Below are positions 32,550 through 40,016 of a DNA stretch of 40,016 bases, piece by piece. Under the pieces are notes generated by a model. The model did no database searches and was not told where the DNA came from. It worked only from the letters and a program-made list of their open reading frames with translations. This stretch comes from Alphaproteobacteria bacterium (GTDB lineage Bacteria > Pseudomonadota > Alphaproteobacteria > Micavibrionales > Micavibrionaceae): the NCBI GenBank assembly GCA_028282385.1, contig JANQIB010000135.1:1-40016 (forward strand). Reading direction: 5' to 3'. Made by a program: the position numbers and the translations under genes. Each line of letters begins with the position of its first letter. Position 1 is the stretch's first letter.

Positions 32550-32684
32550 ATGAAAAGACCATATCAACCAAGCCGCCTTGTTCGTAAGCGCCGCCACGGT
32601 TTTCGTGCGCGTATGGCCACCAAGAATGGCCGCCGCATTCTGGCTGCCCGCCGGGCAAAAGGACGCAAGCGCCTGAGCGCATAA
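32550..32684 (+). CDS. rpmH: 50S ribosomal protein L34
   Basis: This 44-residue protein begins [18 protein letters not shown] and ends AKGRKRLSA, the invariant L34 pattern with its [12 protein letters not shown] centre. It sits in the conserved order rpmH-rnpA-yidD-yidC. AAGGGTGAAAAGCC lies just before the ATG at 32550. Nothing unusual. Confidence 0.97.
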   Translation: MKRPYQPSRLVRKRRHGFRARMATKNGRRILAARRAKGRKRLSA

Positions 32685-32712
32685 AGCCTGCTCATGGGCC
32701 GGGAGAAGGGCC

Positions 32713-33081
32713 GTGAAAGCGACGAAAGAACAAATAAAAATGATAGGCCGCTTGCAAAAGCGGCCTGAATTTTTGCGTGTGGCCGCAGAAGGGCAGAAAT
32801 GGGTCTCGAAAAGCCTGATCCTGCAAGCCGCACCAAACCAGCAGGACCAGACCCGCTTTGGCCTGACCGTTACCAAGAAAGTCTCCAAATCCGCGGTGGT
32901 CCGCAACCGCATCCGCCGGCGTTTGCGGGCAACAGCTTATGATGTTCTGCCGGGCAATGCGAAAACCGGCTATGATTATGTCCTGATCGGACGGGTGGAA
33001 ACCGAAACGCGTTCCTATGATGATCTCGTAAAGGACCTGCGCTGGTGCCTGAAAAAAATGGAGCTACTTCAAAATGATTAA
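32713..33081 (+). CDS. rnpA: Ribonuclease P protein component
   Basis: RnpA is the protein subunit of RNase P, which matures tRNA 5' ends. The 122-residue protein has the family signature [25 protein letters not shown] (about residues 48-72, split by RNR). The GTG at 32713 has GAGAAGGG upstream; the ATG at 32740 ([14 protein letters not shown]) matches the usual family start and is an alternative. It overlaps yidD by 8 nt. Confidence 0.95.
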   Translation: MKATKEQIKMIGRLQKRPEFLRVAAEGQKWVSKSLILQAAPNQQDQTRFGLTVTKKVSKSAVVRNRIRRRLRATAYDVLPGNAKTGYDYVLIGRVETETRSYDDLVKDLRWCLKKMELLQND

Positions 33082-33316
33082 AGCCGCCCTGAAAGGATTG
33101 ATCCGGGTTTATGCCTATTTAATCTCCCCCTTAACCGGGCCAAGCTGCCGTTTTCACCCGACCTGCAGCGCCTATGCGCTGGAGGCGATTGAAACACACG
33201 GCGCGCTCAAAGGATCCTGGCTGGCGATCAAACGGCTTGGGAAGTGCCACCCCTGGCATAAAGGCGCGTTTCTCGACCCTGTCCCGCCGGCAAAAGATTG
33301 CTCCTGTAACGATTGA
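33074..33316 (+). CDS. yidD: Membrane protein insertion efficiency factor YidD
   Basis: This 80-residue protein has the YidD pattern: an amphipathic N-terminus, then [21 protein letters not shown] and [18 protein letters not shown] C-terminal residues (here [14 protein letters not shown]). It is thought to assist YidC-dependent insertion of membrane proteins. It overlaps rnpA and is followed by yidC, the usual order. Confidence 0.95.
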   Translation: MIKAALKGLIRVYAYLISPLTGPSCRFHPTCSAYALEAIETHGALKGSWLAIKRLGKCHPWHKGAFLDPVPPAKDCSCND

Positions 33317-33347
33317 TCCCCCGGCGCGGGTAGGCTATAACCGCGCC

Positions 33348-35252
33348 ATGCTGAATAAAGACCCCGAATATCACCCGGAAGATATCCGTAACCTGATCCT
33401 GTTTATGGTTTTATCCATAGCGCTGTGGTTTGCGTTTGATCATTTTGTTCTTGGCCCGAAAAAAGAGGCCATGCGCGCCGCCGAAACAGCCCGGCAGGAA
33501 GCCACTGTCAAAGCTGTTGAGAATAATACGCTTCCTGAACGCCCGCGCGCGCAGGTTGTCGGAGAAGCACAGCGCATTACCTTTGAAAACGCACAAACGA
33601 TCGGAACAATTAATCTGGCCGGCGGGCGGATTGATGATTTAAAACTGAAAAACTACTTCCGCACGATTGAGAAAAAAGAAAATGTTTTTGTCCTGTCTCC
33701 TGTTGGATCACCTTACCCGCGCTATGGAGAATTTGGCTGGGTCGCACAGGATAAAAAGATCCGCGTACCGGACAGTAAGGCACAGTGGCGCGTTTCAGGA
33801 AACAACAAGCTCACCCCGGACAGCCCGGTTACATTGCTTTGGAATAACGGGCAGGGGCTGACTTTTAAAAAGACAATCGCGATTGATGAAAATTACGGTT
33901 TTACCGTCACACAAAATGTCGAAAATAAGAGCGGCGGGACGGTCACGCTCTACCCGTTTGCCCTTATCACCGAACACGGCCTGCCGGAAGAATATTTTGG
34001 CCGCTGGATTATTCATGAAGGCCCGGTCGGTTATGTCGGCGAAGAGCTTCATGAGCGCAGTTACAAGGATCTTGAAGAAAAACCGCGTGAACAATTCAAA
34101 GCCGATAAGGGGTGGATCGGTATTACAGAGAAATACTGGCTGACCGCTCTTGCACCGGGGCAAAGTGAAGAAACAAATTACCGCTTTGCCTATACCTCTG
34201 CCCCGACGCCAATTGATAAAGAACGCTACCAGACCGATATGCTGGGCGCGCCGCGTGTGATTGCACCCGGAAAGACGGCTGAAACAACAACACATTTCTT
34301 TGCCGGGGCCAAAGAGCTTGATCTTTTGGAAATGTACGGAAAAAGCTGGAATATGCCGCATTTTGATCTGGCGGTTGATTTCGGCATTTTCTATTTCCTG
34401 ACCCGCCCGTTCTTTTGGTTTATAAACCTGTTCTATGGCTGGGTCGGAAATTTCGGCGTAGCGATTATCATGTTCACTTTTGTACTGCGCCTTGCCGTCT
34501 TTCCGCTGGCCAATACGTCCTACCGGTCTTTTGCCAAGCTACGCAAAGTTTCCCCGCAAATGTATGAACTGCGCGAGAAACATAAAGATGATAAGCAAGC
34601 CCTTCAGCATGAACTGGTCAAACTCTACCAGGAAGAAAAGGTCAACCCGATGGCAGGCTGTCTGCCGATCCTGGTGCAGATCCCGATCTTTTTTGCGCTG
34701 TTTAAGGTTCTATCCAATACGATCGAGATGCGCCACGCGCCGTTTTTTGCCCACATCAAGGATCTCTCCGCACCCGATCCGACAAGCCTGTTTAACCTGT
34801 TTGGCCTGATCCCGTGGGACCCGCCCGGTTTCTTAATGATCGGGATTTGGCCCTGCCTGATGCTGCTGACAATGATTTTCCAGCGGCAAATGTCCCCGCC
34901 GCCGCAGGATAAAATGCAGGCCATGCTAATCAATTCAATGCCTTACATCATGACCTTCATCCTGGCCAAATTCGCCGCCGGTCTTGTGGTCTACTGGACC
35001 TTCAGTAACCTGCTTGCTGTAATCCAGCAATATGTGATCATGCGCTCCATGGGCGTTGAAGTACACTTCCTGAGCAAGGACAAGGACAAAGAGAAACTGG
35101 AAGAGGCCGTTGCCGAAGGCCCGGCTGTTCATCCGGAAGCAGAAATGATCGAAGAAGAAATTGAAGACGCACTCTTTGACCATGAGGGGGAAGACGACAA
35201 ACCAAAACAGGTCTCCAAGCCAAAGCCGAAAAAACGTAAAAAGAAGAAATAA
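33348..35252 (+). CDS. yidC: Membrane protein insertase YidC
   Basis: YidC inserts and folds inner-membrane proteins, with or without SecYEG. The ATG at 33348 gives a 634-residue protein that begins with the first transmembrane helix (LILFMVLSIALWFAFDHFVL), then a large periplasmic beta domain. The five-helix insertase region follows, starting near FGIFYFLTRPFFWFINLFY and including NPMAGCLPILVQIPIFFALF, and the protein ends in a lysine-rich tail. An upstream in-frame extension overlaps yidD and lacks family sequence, so it is not used. Confidence 0.95.
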   Translation: MLNKDPEYHPEDIRNLILFMVLSIALWFAFDHFVLGPKKEAMRAAETARQEATVKAVENNTLPERPRAQVVGEAQRITFENAQTIGTINLAGGRIDDLKLKNYFRTIEKKENVFVLSPVGSPYPRYGEFGWVAQDKKIRVPDSKAQWRVSGNNKLTPDSPVTLLWNNGQGLTFKKTIAIDENYGFTVTQNVENKSGGTVTLYPFALITEHGLPEEYFGRWIIHEGPVGYVGEELHERSYKDLEEKPREQFKADKGWIGITEKYWLTALAPGQSEETNYRFAYTSAPTPIDKERYQTDMLGAPRVIAPGKTAETTTHFFAGAKELDLLEMYGKSWNMPHFDLAVDFGIFYFLTRPFFWFINLFYGWVGNFGVAIIMFTFVLRLAVFPLANTSYRSFAKLRKVSPQMYELREKHKDDKQALQHELVKLYQEEKVNPMAGCLPILVQIPIFFALFKVLSNTIEMRHAPFFAHIKDLSAPDPTSLFNLFGLIPWDPPGFLMIGIWPCLMLLTMIFQRQMSPPPQDKMQAMLINSMPYIMTFILAKFAAGLVVYWTFSNLLAVIQQYVIMRSMGVEVHFLSKDKDKEKLEEAVAEGPAVHPEAEMIEEEIEDALFDHEGEDDKPKQVSKPKPKKRKKKK

Positions 35253-35254
35253 AA

Positions 35255-35884
35255 GTGAGTGAAGACTTCACAGCAGAGCAAATCGAGCAGGCCCGGAAAG
35301 TCTTTTCCGGGCCGTGCGATTTTATGCTTGGTGTTGCCGGTCTCTCTCAATTGCCGGATGACAGCCTGCCTGAAATTGCCTTTGCCGGACGTTCAAATGT
35401 CGGCAAGTCTTCACTGCTCAACGCGCTGACAAACCGCAAGGATCTCGCCCGCACCTCTAACACGCCGGGCCGCACGCAGCAGCTAAATTTTTTCAATCTC
35501 AGCGGCCAGCTCCACCTTGTCGACATGCCCGGTTACGGCTATGCGAAAGTCTCCAAGAAAATCCGCAAAGAATGGGATGATCTGATTTTTTCCTACCTGC
35601 GTGGCCGGGTCAATTTACGTTCGGTTTTTATCCTGATTGATGCGCGGCACGGCCTGAAAGATAGTGATCAACATCTGATGCAGATGCTCGATAAAGCGGC
35701 CGTCAATTACCGCGTGATTTTAACAAAATGCGATAAAGCAAAAAACTTAAGTAGTTTGCAGGAACATATCGAAACGGTTTTAAAAAAACACCCGGCGGCC
35801 TTTCCGAAAACACTGGCGACCAGCTCGATAAAAAAAGAGGGATTGGCCGAATTACGGGCAACCATGCTTGGACTGGCCGCGTAA
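35255..35884 (+). CDS. engB: Ribosome biogenesis GTPase EngB (YihA/YsxC)
   Basis: This 209-residue small GTPase is needed for 50S subunit assembly. Motifs in order are G1 GRSNVGKSS, the switch TSNTPGRTQQLNFF, G3 DMPGYGYAK and G4 TKCDK. The GTG start at 35255 comes 2 nt after the yidC stop. Its TAA is 1 nt from the stop of the convergent downstream gene. Confidence 0.94.
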   Translation: MSEDFTAEQIEQARKVFSGPCDFMLGVAGLSQLPDDSLPEIAFAGRSNVGKSSLLNALTNRKDLARTSNTPGRTQQLNFFNLSGQLHLVDMPGYGYAKVSKKIRKEWDDLIFSYLRGRVNLRSVFILIDARHGLKDSDQHLMQMLDKAAVNYRVILTKCDKAKNLSSLQEHIETVLKKHPAAFPKTLATSSIKKEGLAELRATMLGLAA

Positions 35885-35885
35885 C

Positions 35886-36551
35886 TTACAGTCCCTGTAA
35901 AATGTGGTAATAGCCGTACTCACCGGCCGAATCTTCAACGCATAGCGCGATATATCCCTCACAATTTGCACAATTTGCAATCATCAGATCCGCATCTGCC
36001 CCGGCCGGATCAAAAAAGTTCGCCAGCGTATTATCAAGAACGGGCGGTGTACTCACGCCCATTTTGGTGTTCAGCGCCGTGCAAACATCAGAAGAAACAT
36101 GCAGCGCGCTTAAAACAAGATCGTTCGCCGTACTCTCCGTCCATTCTATATTGATACTATCCTGGATATACCAGCCTGCAGAGGCGTTGGTTTCAATATC
36201 TTCAGCAAATGCCGGCTGATACAAAAGTCCACCGCCTTGCGGATGAAAAAGCTTGTGATAATGCGGCGATATATTAAAAGACGCGCCTGTCGGCAAAACC
36301 GTATCAATCGAGGCCACCTCCGTGCCGGTCATAATCATCTGATCGGTCACTTTTTGAGCCGAACCGATATAGCTTAACAGCTCCATGGTACGCAGTTCGG
36401 CCATTTCGTCATCCAGGTTGGCGCTGTCACTTTGTGAATTCAAACGCCCCAAAACCACAGTCAGTCCACCAAAAAGGGCCAGCGCAACAAGGATATAAAC
36501 CATCGCATTTCCGCGCTGCTTGTTTTTCATGTTCTTTTTTTGTTCAGATTT
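35886..36551 (-). CDS. Pilin-like single-helix exported protein
   Basis: The N-terminus KNKQRGNAMVYILVALALFGGL has a basic stretch, a Gly, then a hydrophobic helix, as in type IV prepilins and pseudopilins. The usual Glu at position +5 is not present, so processing by a prepilin peptidase is uncertain. The remaining roughly 190 residues form a soluble domain with a C-terminal cysteine pair (NCANCEGYIALC). TTG at 36551 is favoured because GGAGAG lies 5 nt upstream; ATG at 36530 is an alternative, and ATG at 36581 has no clear ribosome-binding site. It is alone on the minus strand between engB and rmuC. A secretion or surface-fibre role is inference. Confidence 0.6.
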   Translation of the reverse strand, partial: KSEQKKNMKNKQRGNAMVYILVALALFGGLTVVLGRLNSQSDSANLDDEMAELRTMELLSYIGSAQKVTDQMIMTGTEVASIDTVLPTGASFNISPHYHKLFHPQGGGLLYQPAFAEDIETNASAGWYIQDSINIEWTESTANDLVLSALHVSSDVCTALNTKMGVSTPPVLDNTLANFFDPAGADADLMIANCANCEGYIALCVEDSAGEYGYYHILQGL

Positions 36552-36592
36552 CAATTGAACTCTCCTGCTCTGCCGTGCCATTCTAGCTTACC

Positions 36593-37807
36593 ATGAATAA
36601 TACATTTTCCATTGCCGATTTTACGCTCGATCCATTTTCGCTGGCGCTTGGCATTGCCGCAGGTTTTACCGCTGCGCTTTTTATTATGCTCGCCTGGGTA
36701 TTTGTCCTCGCACAGAAAAAAGCGGCACTGGAAGCCCGCCTTGAAGCCGAGCGCGCCGCGCTTGAAGATCATTTCAAGGCACTTGCCGCCGATACACTTA
36801 AATCCAATGCTGAAAATTTTTTAACGCTGGCCCAGGAAAAGCTTAAAAATGCGCAGACCAATGCCGCGCATGATCTGGATAAACGCTCACTTGAGATCAA
36901 ACAAATGGTCACACCCGTTCAAAAGCATCTTGAACAGCTGGGCGGCATGGTCAAAGAACTACACGGCACCAAGCAGATGATCTTAAATGACCTGCAAAAT
37001 CTGAATAAAGAGACATCTAAACTTGCCGGCGCATTGCGTAATCCGGCCGCACGCGGAAATTGGGGAGAAGAAATGCTGGAGCGGCTATTGGAAGGCTCCG
37101 GCTTGATCAAAGGCGTGAATTATCATCTGCAAACTCATATGAGCGGTGAAGACGGACGGCGTTTTCGTCCCGATGCGATTGTCAGCCTGCCCGACAGCTT
37201 TCACATCGTGATTGATTCAAAAGCACCGATTAACGATTTCATCCGCAGTCTTGATGATGATCTGGAAGAAAAAGAATATAAAGTTTTGCAAACCGGGCTG
37301 GCCGGCGCAGTTCGCGGCCATATTAATGATCTTGGTAAAAAGGCCTATTGGGAAAATCTGGACAGCCCGGATTTCGTTGTTCTATTCTTGCCTTCCGAAC
37401 ATCTTTTCAGCGCCGCCGTACAGGCCGATCCAACCTTGCTCGATTACGCTTCGGAAAAGAAAGTCGTGATGGCCTCTCCAACCATTATGATGTCTTTGCT
37501 GCGCGTGGTTTCTTTAAGCTGGCGGCAGGTGGAGCTGGCGAAAAATGCGCAGGAAATCGCCCGTCAGGGCGGCGCGCTGCATGATAAAATCGCCGGGTTT
37601 ATTAATGATATGCTCACGATCGGCAAGCGGATTGAAGGCGCGGAAAGCGCCTACCGCGATGCTATGACGAAACTCTCGGAAGGCCGCGGAAATATTTTAA
37701 TGCGCGCCGCAAATCTGAAAGAGATGGGCGTACAGGCCGCCAAGGAATTACCGCCGGAACTGGTTGATTACAGCGCAAAAGAACGTAAAAAGGTAGCCAA
37801 TGACTAA
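36593..37807 (+). CDS. rmuC: DNA recombination protein RmuC
   Basis: This 404-residue protein has an N-terminal transmembrane helix (about 20-40), a coiled coil (about 40-130) and the RmuC nuclease-like domain, beginning GALRNPAARGNWGEEMLERLLE. It includes RRFRPDAIVSLP, HIVIDSKAPI and VVLFLPSEHLFSAA. RmuC is thought to limit DNA rearrangement; its biochemical activity is not settled. It overlaps def by 8 nt. Confidence 0.93.
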   Translation: MNNTFSIADFTLDPFSLALGIAAGFTAALFIMLAWVFVLAQKKAALEARLEAERAALEDHFKALAADTLKSNAENFLTLAQEKLKNAQTNAAHDLDKRSLEIKQMVTPVQKHLEQLGGMVKELHGTKQMILNDLQNLNKETSKLAGALRNPAARGNWGEEMLERLLEGSGLIKGVNYHLQTHMSGEDGRRFRPDAIVSLPDSFHIVIDSKAPINDFIRSLDDDLEEKEYKVLQTGLAGAVRGHINDLGKKAYWENLDSPDFVVLFLPSEHLFSAAVQADPTLLDYASEKKVVMASPTIMMSLLRVVSLSWRQVELAKNAQEIARQGGALHDKIAGFINDMLTIGKRIEGAESAYRDAMTKLSEGRGNILMRAANLKEMGVQAAKELPPELVDYSAKERKKVAND

Positions 37808-38330
37808 GGACCTTTACGATATCATTATTGTGCCCGACCCGGTTTTAAAAGAAACCGCGCAGCCTGTGGCGCAAATTGATGATGCGCTGCGCGCACAAAT
37901 GGACCGCATGCTGGCAACTATGTATGACGCACCGGGCATCGGGCTCGCCGCTAATCAGGTTGGCCTGCTAAACCGTGTTCTGGTTATGGATGTTGCCCAG
38001 CGCGAAGGGGAAAACAGCCGCAAACCGGTTTGCATGGTCAATCCGGAAGTGATCTGGACCTCCGAAGAACCCAGCGTGATGGAAGAAGGCTGTCTGTCTA
38101 TTCCGGGCCAGTATGCGCAGGTACAGCGCCCCAAATCTGTGCGCGTTAAATATCTGAACTATGATGGTGAAATGGAAGAGGCTGAATTCGAGGATCTTGC
38201 TTCACACTGCGTACAGCATGAGATCGACCATTTAAATGGTGTCTTATTTATCGATTACCTATCTTCTCTGAAACGCAATATGCTTTTGCGCAAACTTCAA
38301 AAGGCGCAAAAGGAAAGCCAGATTTTATAA
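37800..38330 (+). CDS. def: Peptide deformylase
   Basis: This iron/zinc enzyme removes the formyl group from new proteins. The 176-residue sequence has all three motifs: GIGLAANQVG (from G46), EEGCLS with metal ligand C98, and QHEIDHLNG with H140, E141 and H144. It is followed by fmt after 12 nt, the classic def-fmt pair. Confidence 0.97.
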   Translation: MTKDLYDIIIVPDPVLKETAQPVAQIDDALRAQMDRMLATMYDAPGIGLAANQVGLLNRVLVMDVAQREGENSRKPVCMVNPEVIWTSEEPSVMEEGCLSIPGQYAQVQRPKSVRVKYLNYDGEMEEAEFEDLASHCVQHEIDHLNGVLFIDYLSSLKRNMLLRKLQKAQKESQIL

Positions 38331-38342
38331 GAGACAAGGCGC

Positions 38343-39287
38343 ATGGATAAAAAACTGCGCATAGGCTTTATGGGATCGCCCGATTTTGTCGTGCCGACTT
38401 TAGAGGCTCTTATTACGCATCCCGATATAGAAGTCGTTTGTGTCTATACGCAGCCCCCCCGGCCCAAAGGCCGCGGCAGCGCCGTCCAGAAAACGCCTGT
38501 CCATGACGCTGCGCTGACGCAGAACCTTGAGGTTCGGACGCCTGTCAATTTCAAAGATCCTGAAGATGTAAAAGCATTTGCTGCTCTTAACCTGGATACC
38601 GCCATTGTCGCCGCTTATGGCCTGATGCTGCCTGATGAGATTTTAAATGCGCCCAAACATGGCTGCATCAATATCCACCCATCCCTTTTACCGCGCTGGC
38701 GCGGTGTCTCCCCGATTCAATTTGCCCTGTGGAAGGGTGATGAAAAAACCGGCGTCAGTATCATGGGTCTTGTCAAAGAGATGGATGCCGGACCGGTCTA
38801 TGTGCAGGATCAAATCGACATCACCCCGCAAAGCACCGCGCAGGACTTATCAGACCGGCTCTGGCCAATGGGAACAAAGCTTCTCCTGGAGGTTTTAGAG
38901 AGCCTAATTAAAACCGGAACATTAAACTCAAAAGAACAGGATCATGAAGCTGCAACCTTTTGTCACAAACTCACAAAAGAACATGGCCGGATTGACTGGA
39001 GCCTGAACGCATCAGAGATCGACCGTCAAATCCGGGCACTTAATCCCTGGCCGGGGACATGGTCGGTTTTACCGGATGGAAAACGTCTGAAGATTCTAAG
39101 CGCCGCACCTGGTAATGCAGACACGCAGGGAAAAGCTGGAATGGTTTTAGATAGTTCCGGTCACATCTCTTGCGGCGATGGACAAAGCCTCACGCTGCAA
39201 ACACTCCAGCCTGAAGGAAAAAAACCGATGGATTTTGCCGCAGCGCTGAATGGCGGTTATATCAAGCCCGGAGATCTCCTGATATGA
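38343..39287 (+). CDS. fmt: Methionyl-tRNA formyltransferase
   Basis: Formylates the initiator Met-tRNA. The 314-residue protein starts RIGFMGSPDFVVPTLEAL. It has CINIHPSLLPRWRGVSPIQ, the formyltransferase active-site region, and a C-terminal tRNA-binding domain (INPWPG-like NPWPGTW near residue 237). Its TGA overlaps the ATG of truA. Confidence 0.97.
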   Translation: MDKKLRIGFMGSPDFVVPTLEALITHPDIEVVCVYTQPPRPKGRGSAVQKTPVHDAALTQNLEVRTPVNFKDPEDVKAFAALNLDTAIVAAYGLMLPDEILNAPKHGCINIHPSLLPRWRGVSPIQFALWKGDEKTGVSIMGLVKEMDAGPVYVQDQIDITPQSTAQDLSDRLWPMGTKLLLEVLESLIKTGTLNSKEQDHEAATFCHKLTKEHGRIDWSLNASEIDRQIRALNPWPGTWSVLPDGKRLKILSAAPGNADTQGKAGMVLDSSGHISCGDGQSLTLQTLQPEGKKPMDFAAALNGGYIKPGDLLI

Positions 39288-40016
39288 CCCGCTGGAAAAT
39301 CACGATTGAATATAACGGGCAGGATTATGCCGGCTGGCAAATGCAGGACGGCCTGCAGACCATTCAGGGCGAAATTGAAAAAGCTCTGACAGGATTTTGC
39401 CAGCAGGATATCCGTGTGCACGGCGCCGGGCGAACCGATGCCGGTGTTCATGCGAAGGGACAAATCGCCCATTTCGATTTAGATTATGGGGAGCGTCCTC
39501 TAAACGGTTTTGATCTGACCAAGGCTTTAAACGCCTACCTCCGCCCGCAACCTATTTCTGTTTTAAGCGCCGCCGAAGTGGATGAGGATTTTCATGCCCG
39601 CTTTTCCGCCAAGGAAAAGCTTTACAGCTACTTAATTGTCAATCGCAGTTCTTTTCTTGCCCTTGATCAGGGCAAAGCATGGCTTATCAAAAAACCGCTC
39701 GATACAGTGGCCATGCAGGAAGCGGCCAACCACCTGGTCGGCAAGCATGACTTTACAACTTTCCGCGCCAGTGAATGCCAGGCCAAATCATCTGAACGAA
39801 CGCTTGATGAATTGCGCGTGGAAGCACGGGACTATGACAGTGAAGGCGGTCTTGCCATTCTCATCCATGCCCGCGCCCAGAGCTTTCTGCACCACCAGGT
39901 CCGCAATATTGTCGGGACACTTACTCTTGTCGGCGAAGGAAAATGGAGCCCTACAGACGTGAAGGCAGCTTTGGAAGCAAAAGACAGAACCGCCGGCGGG
40001 CCAACCGCGCCGGCAG
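39284..40016 (+). CDS. truA: tRNA pseudouridine synthase A (3' end outside window)
   Basis: TruA makes pseudouridine at tRNA positions 38-40. The frame opens at ATG 39284, overlapping fmt by 4 nt, and stays open for 244 codons to the end of the window. It begins WKITIEYNGQDYAGWQMQ. The catalytic motif GAGRTDAGVHA has D52. Later segments are KLYSYLIVNR, GKHDFTTFRASECQ and FLHHQVRNIVGTL. It is nearly complete, missing only the last few residues. Confidence 0.95.
   Translation, partial: MTRWKITIEYNGQDYAGWQMQDGLQTIQGEIEKALTGFCQQDIRVHGAGRTDAGVHAKGQIAHFDLDYGERPLNGFDLTKALNAYLRPQPISVLSAAEVDEDFHARFSAKEKLYSYLIVNRSSFLALDQGKAWLIKKPLDTVAMQEAANHLVGKHDFTTFRASECQAKSSERTLDELRVEARDYDSEGGLAILIHARAQSFLHHQVRNIVGTLTLVGEGKWSPTDVKAALEAKDRTAGGPTAPA

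Noticed and set aside
33174..33347. N-terminal extension of YidC
   Set aside because: It overlaps yidD in another frame and shows no YidC-like sequence; the first helix follows the ATG at 33348.

Overview
This is a chromosomal window from an alphaproteobacterium. It carries most of a Dot/Icm (I-type, type IVB) secretion system (T4BSS), set beside flagellar hook genes and core housekeeping genes. The rpmH-rnpA-yidD-yidC-engB run and the rmuC-def-fmt-truA run point to an alphaproteobacterial chromosome. FlgK/FlgL, a PII protein and a UbiH-type hydroxylase point to a flagellated, respiring Gram-negative cell. The mixture resembles the predatory Micavibrio-like lineage, but that placement is inference. 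No tRNA, rRNA, CRISPR array, transposase or integrase was seen.

Layout. 1-324 is the end of a proline-rich protein with a repeated NPMSFF motif. 477-4808 (+) holds a lytic transglycosylase, DotD, DotC, DotB, IcmT and a TcpQ-like periplasmic protein. 4832-8435 (-) holds flgL, with an in-frame stop codon near its 5' end, and flgK, behind a good sigma-54 promoter. 8555-18361 (-) is a six-gene, tightly coupled operon. Five of its genes encode secreted paralogues sharing a helical C-terminal domain of about 400 residues with a near-invariant HK-[DE]-YHPS motif and conserved cysteines. Their N-terminal modules differ: a lysozyme-like domain, an M23 peptidase, Ser- or Gly-rich repeats, or Cys clusters. 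I do not recognise this family, and it is the strongest candidate for an undescribed system. 18622-28823 (+) resumes the secretion genes in Legionella/IncI order: DotI, DotH, DotG, DotF-like, DotP (IcmD), DotN (IcmJ), DotO (IcmB) and a small membrane protein.

28820-32378 holds ubiH (-), a PII gene (+), an apparent IcmD-IcmC fusion (-) and an unknown gene (-). 32550-40016 is housekeeping, interrupted by one pilin-like gene (-).

How it fits together. DotC/DotD/DotH should form the outer-membrane core, DotG/DotF/DotI/DotP and the IcmD-IcmC fusion the inner-membrane channel parts, and DotB/DotO the ATPases. DotN normally belongs to the coupling complex, but DotL, DotM, DotA and the IcmS/IcmW adaptors are not in this window. 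The five-paralogue operon is divergent from dotI and lies between the two halves of the secretion locus, so its products may be surface or cell-wall-remodelling parts of that machine. Three copies of an 80-84 nt structured repeat with perfect 14 bp outer stems were found. Two sit directly against the ribosome-binding sites of the transglycosylase and DotO genes.
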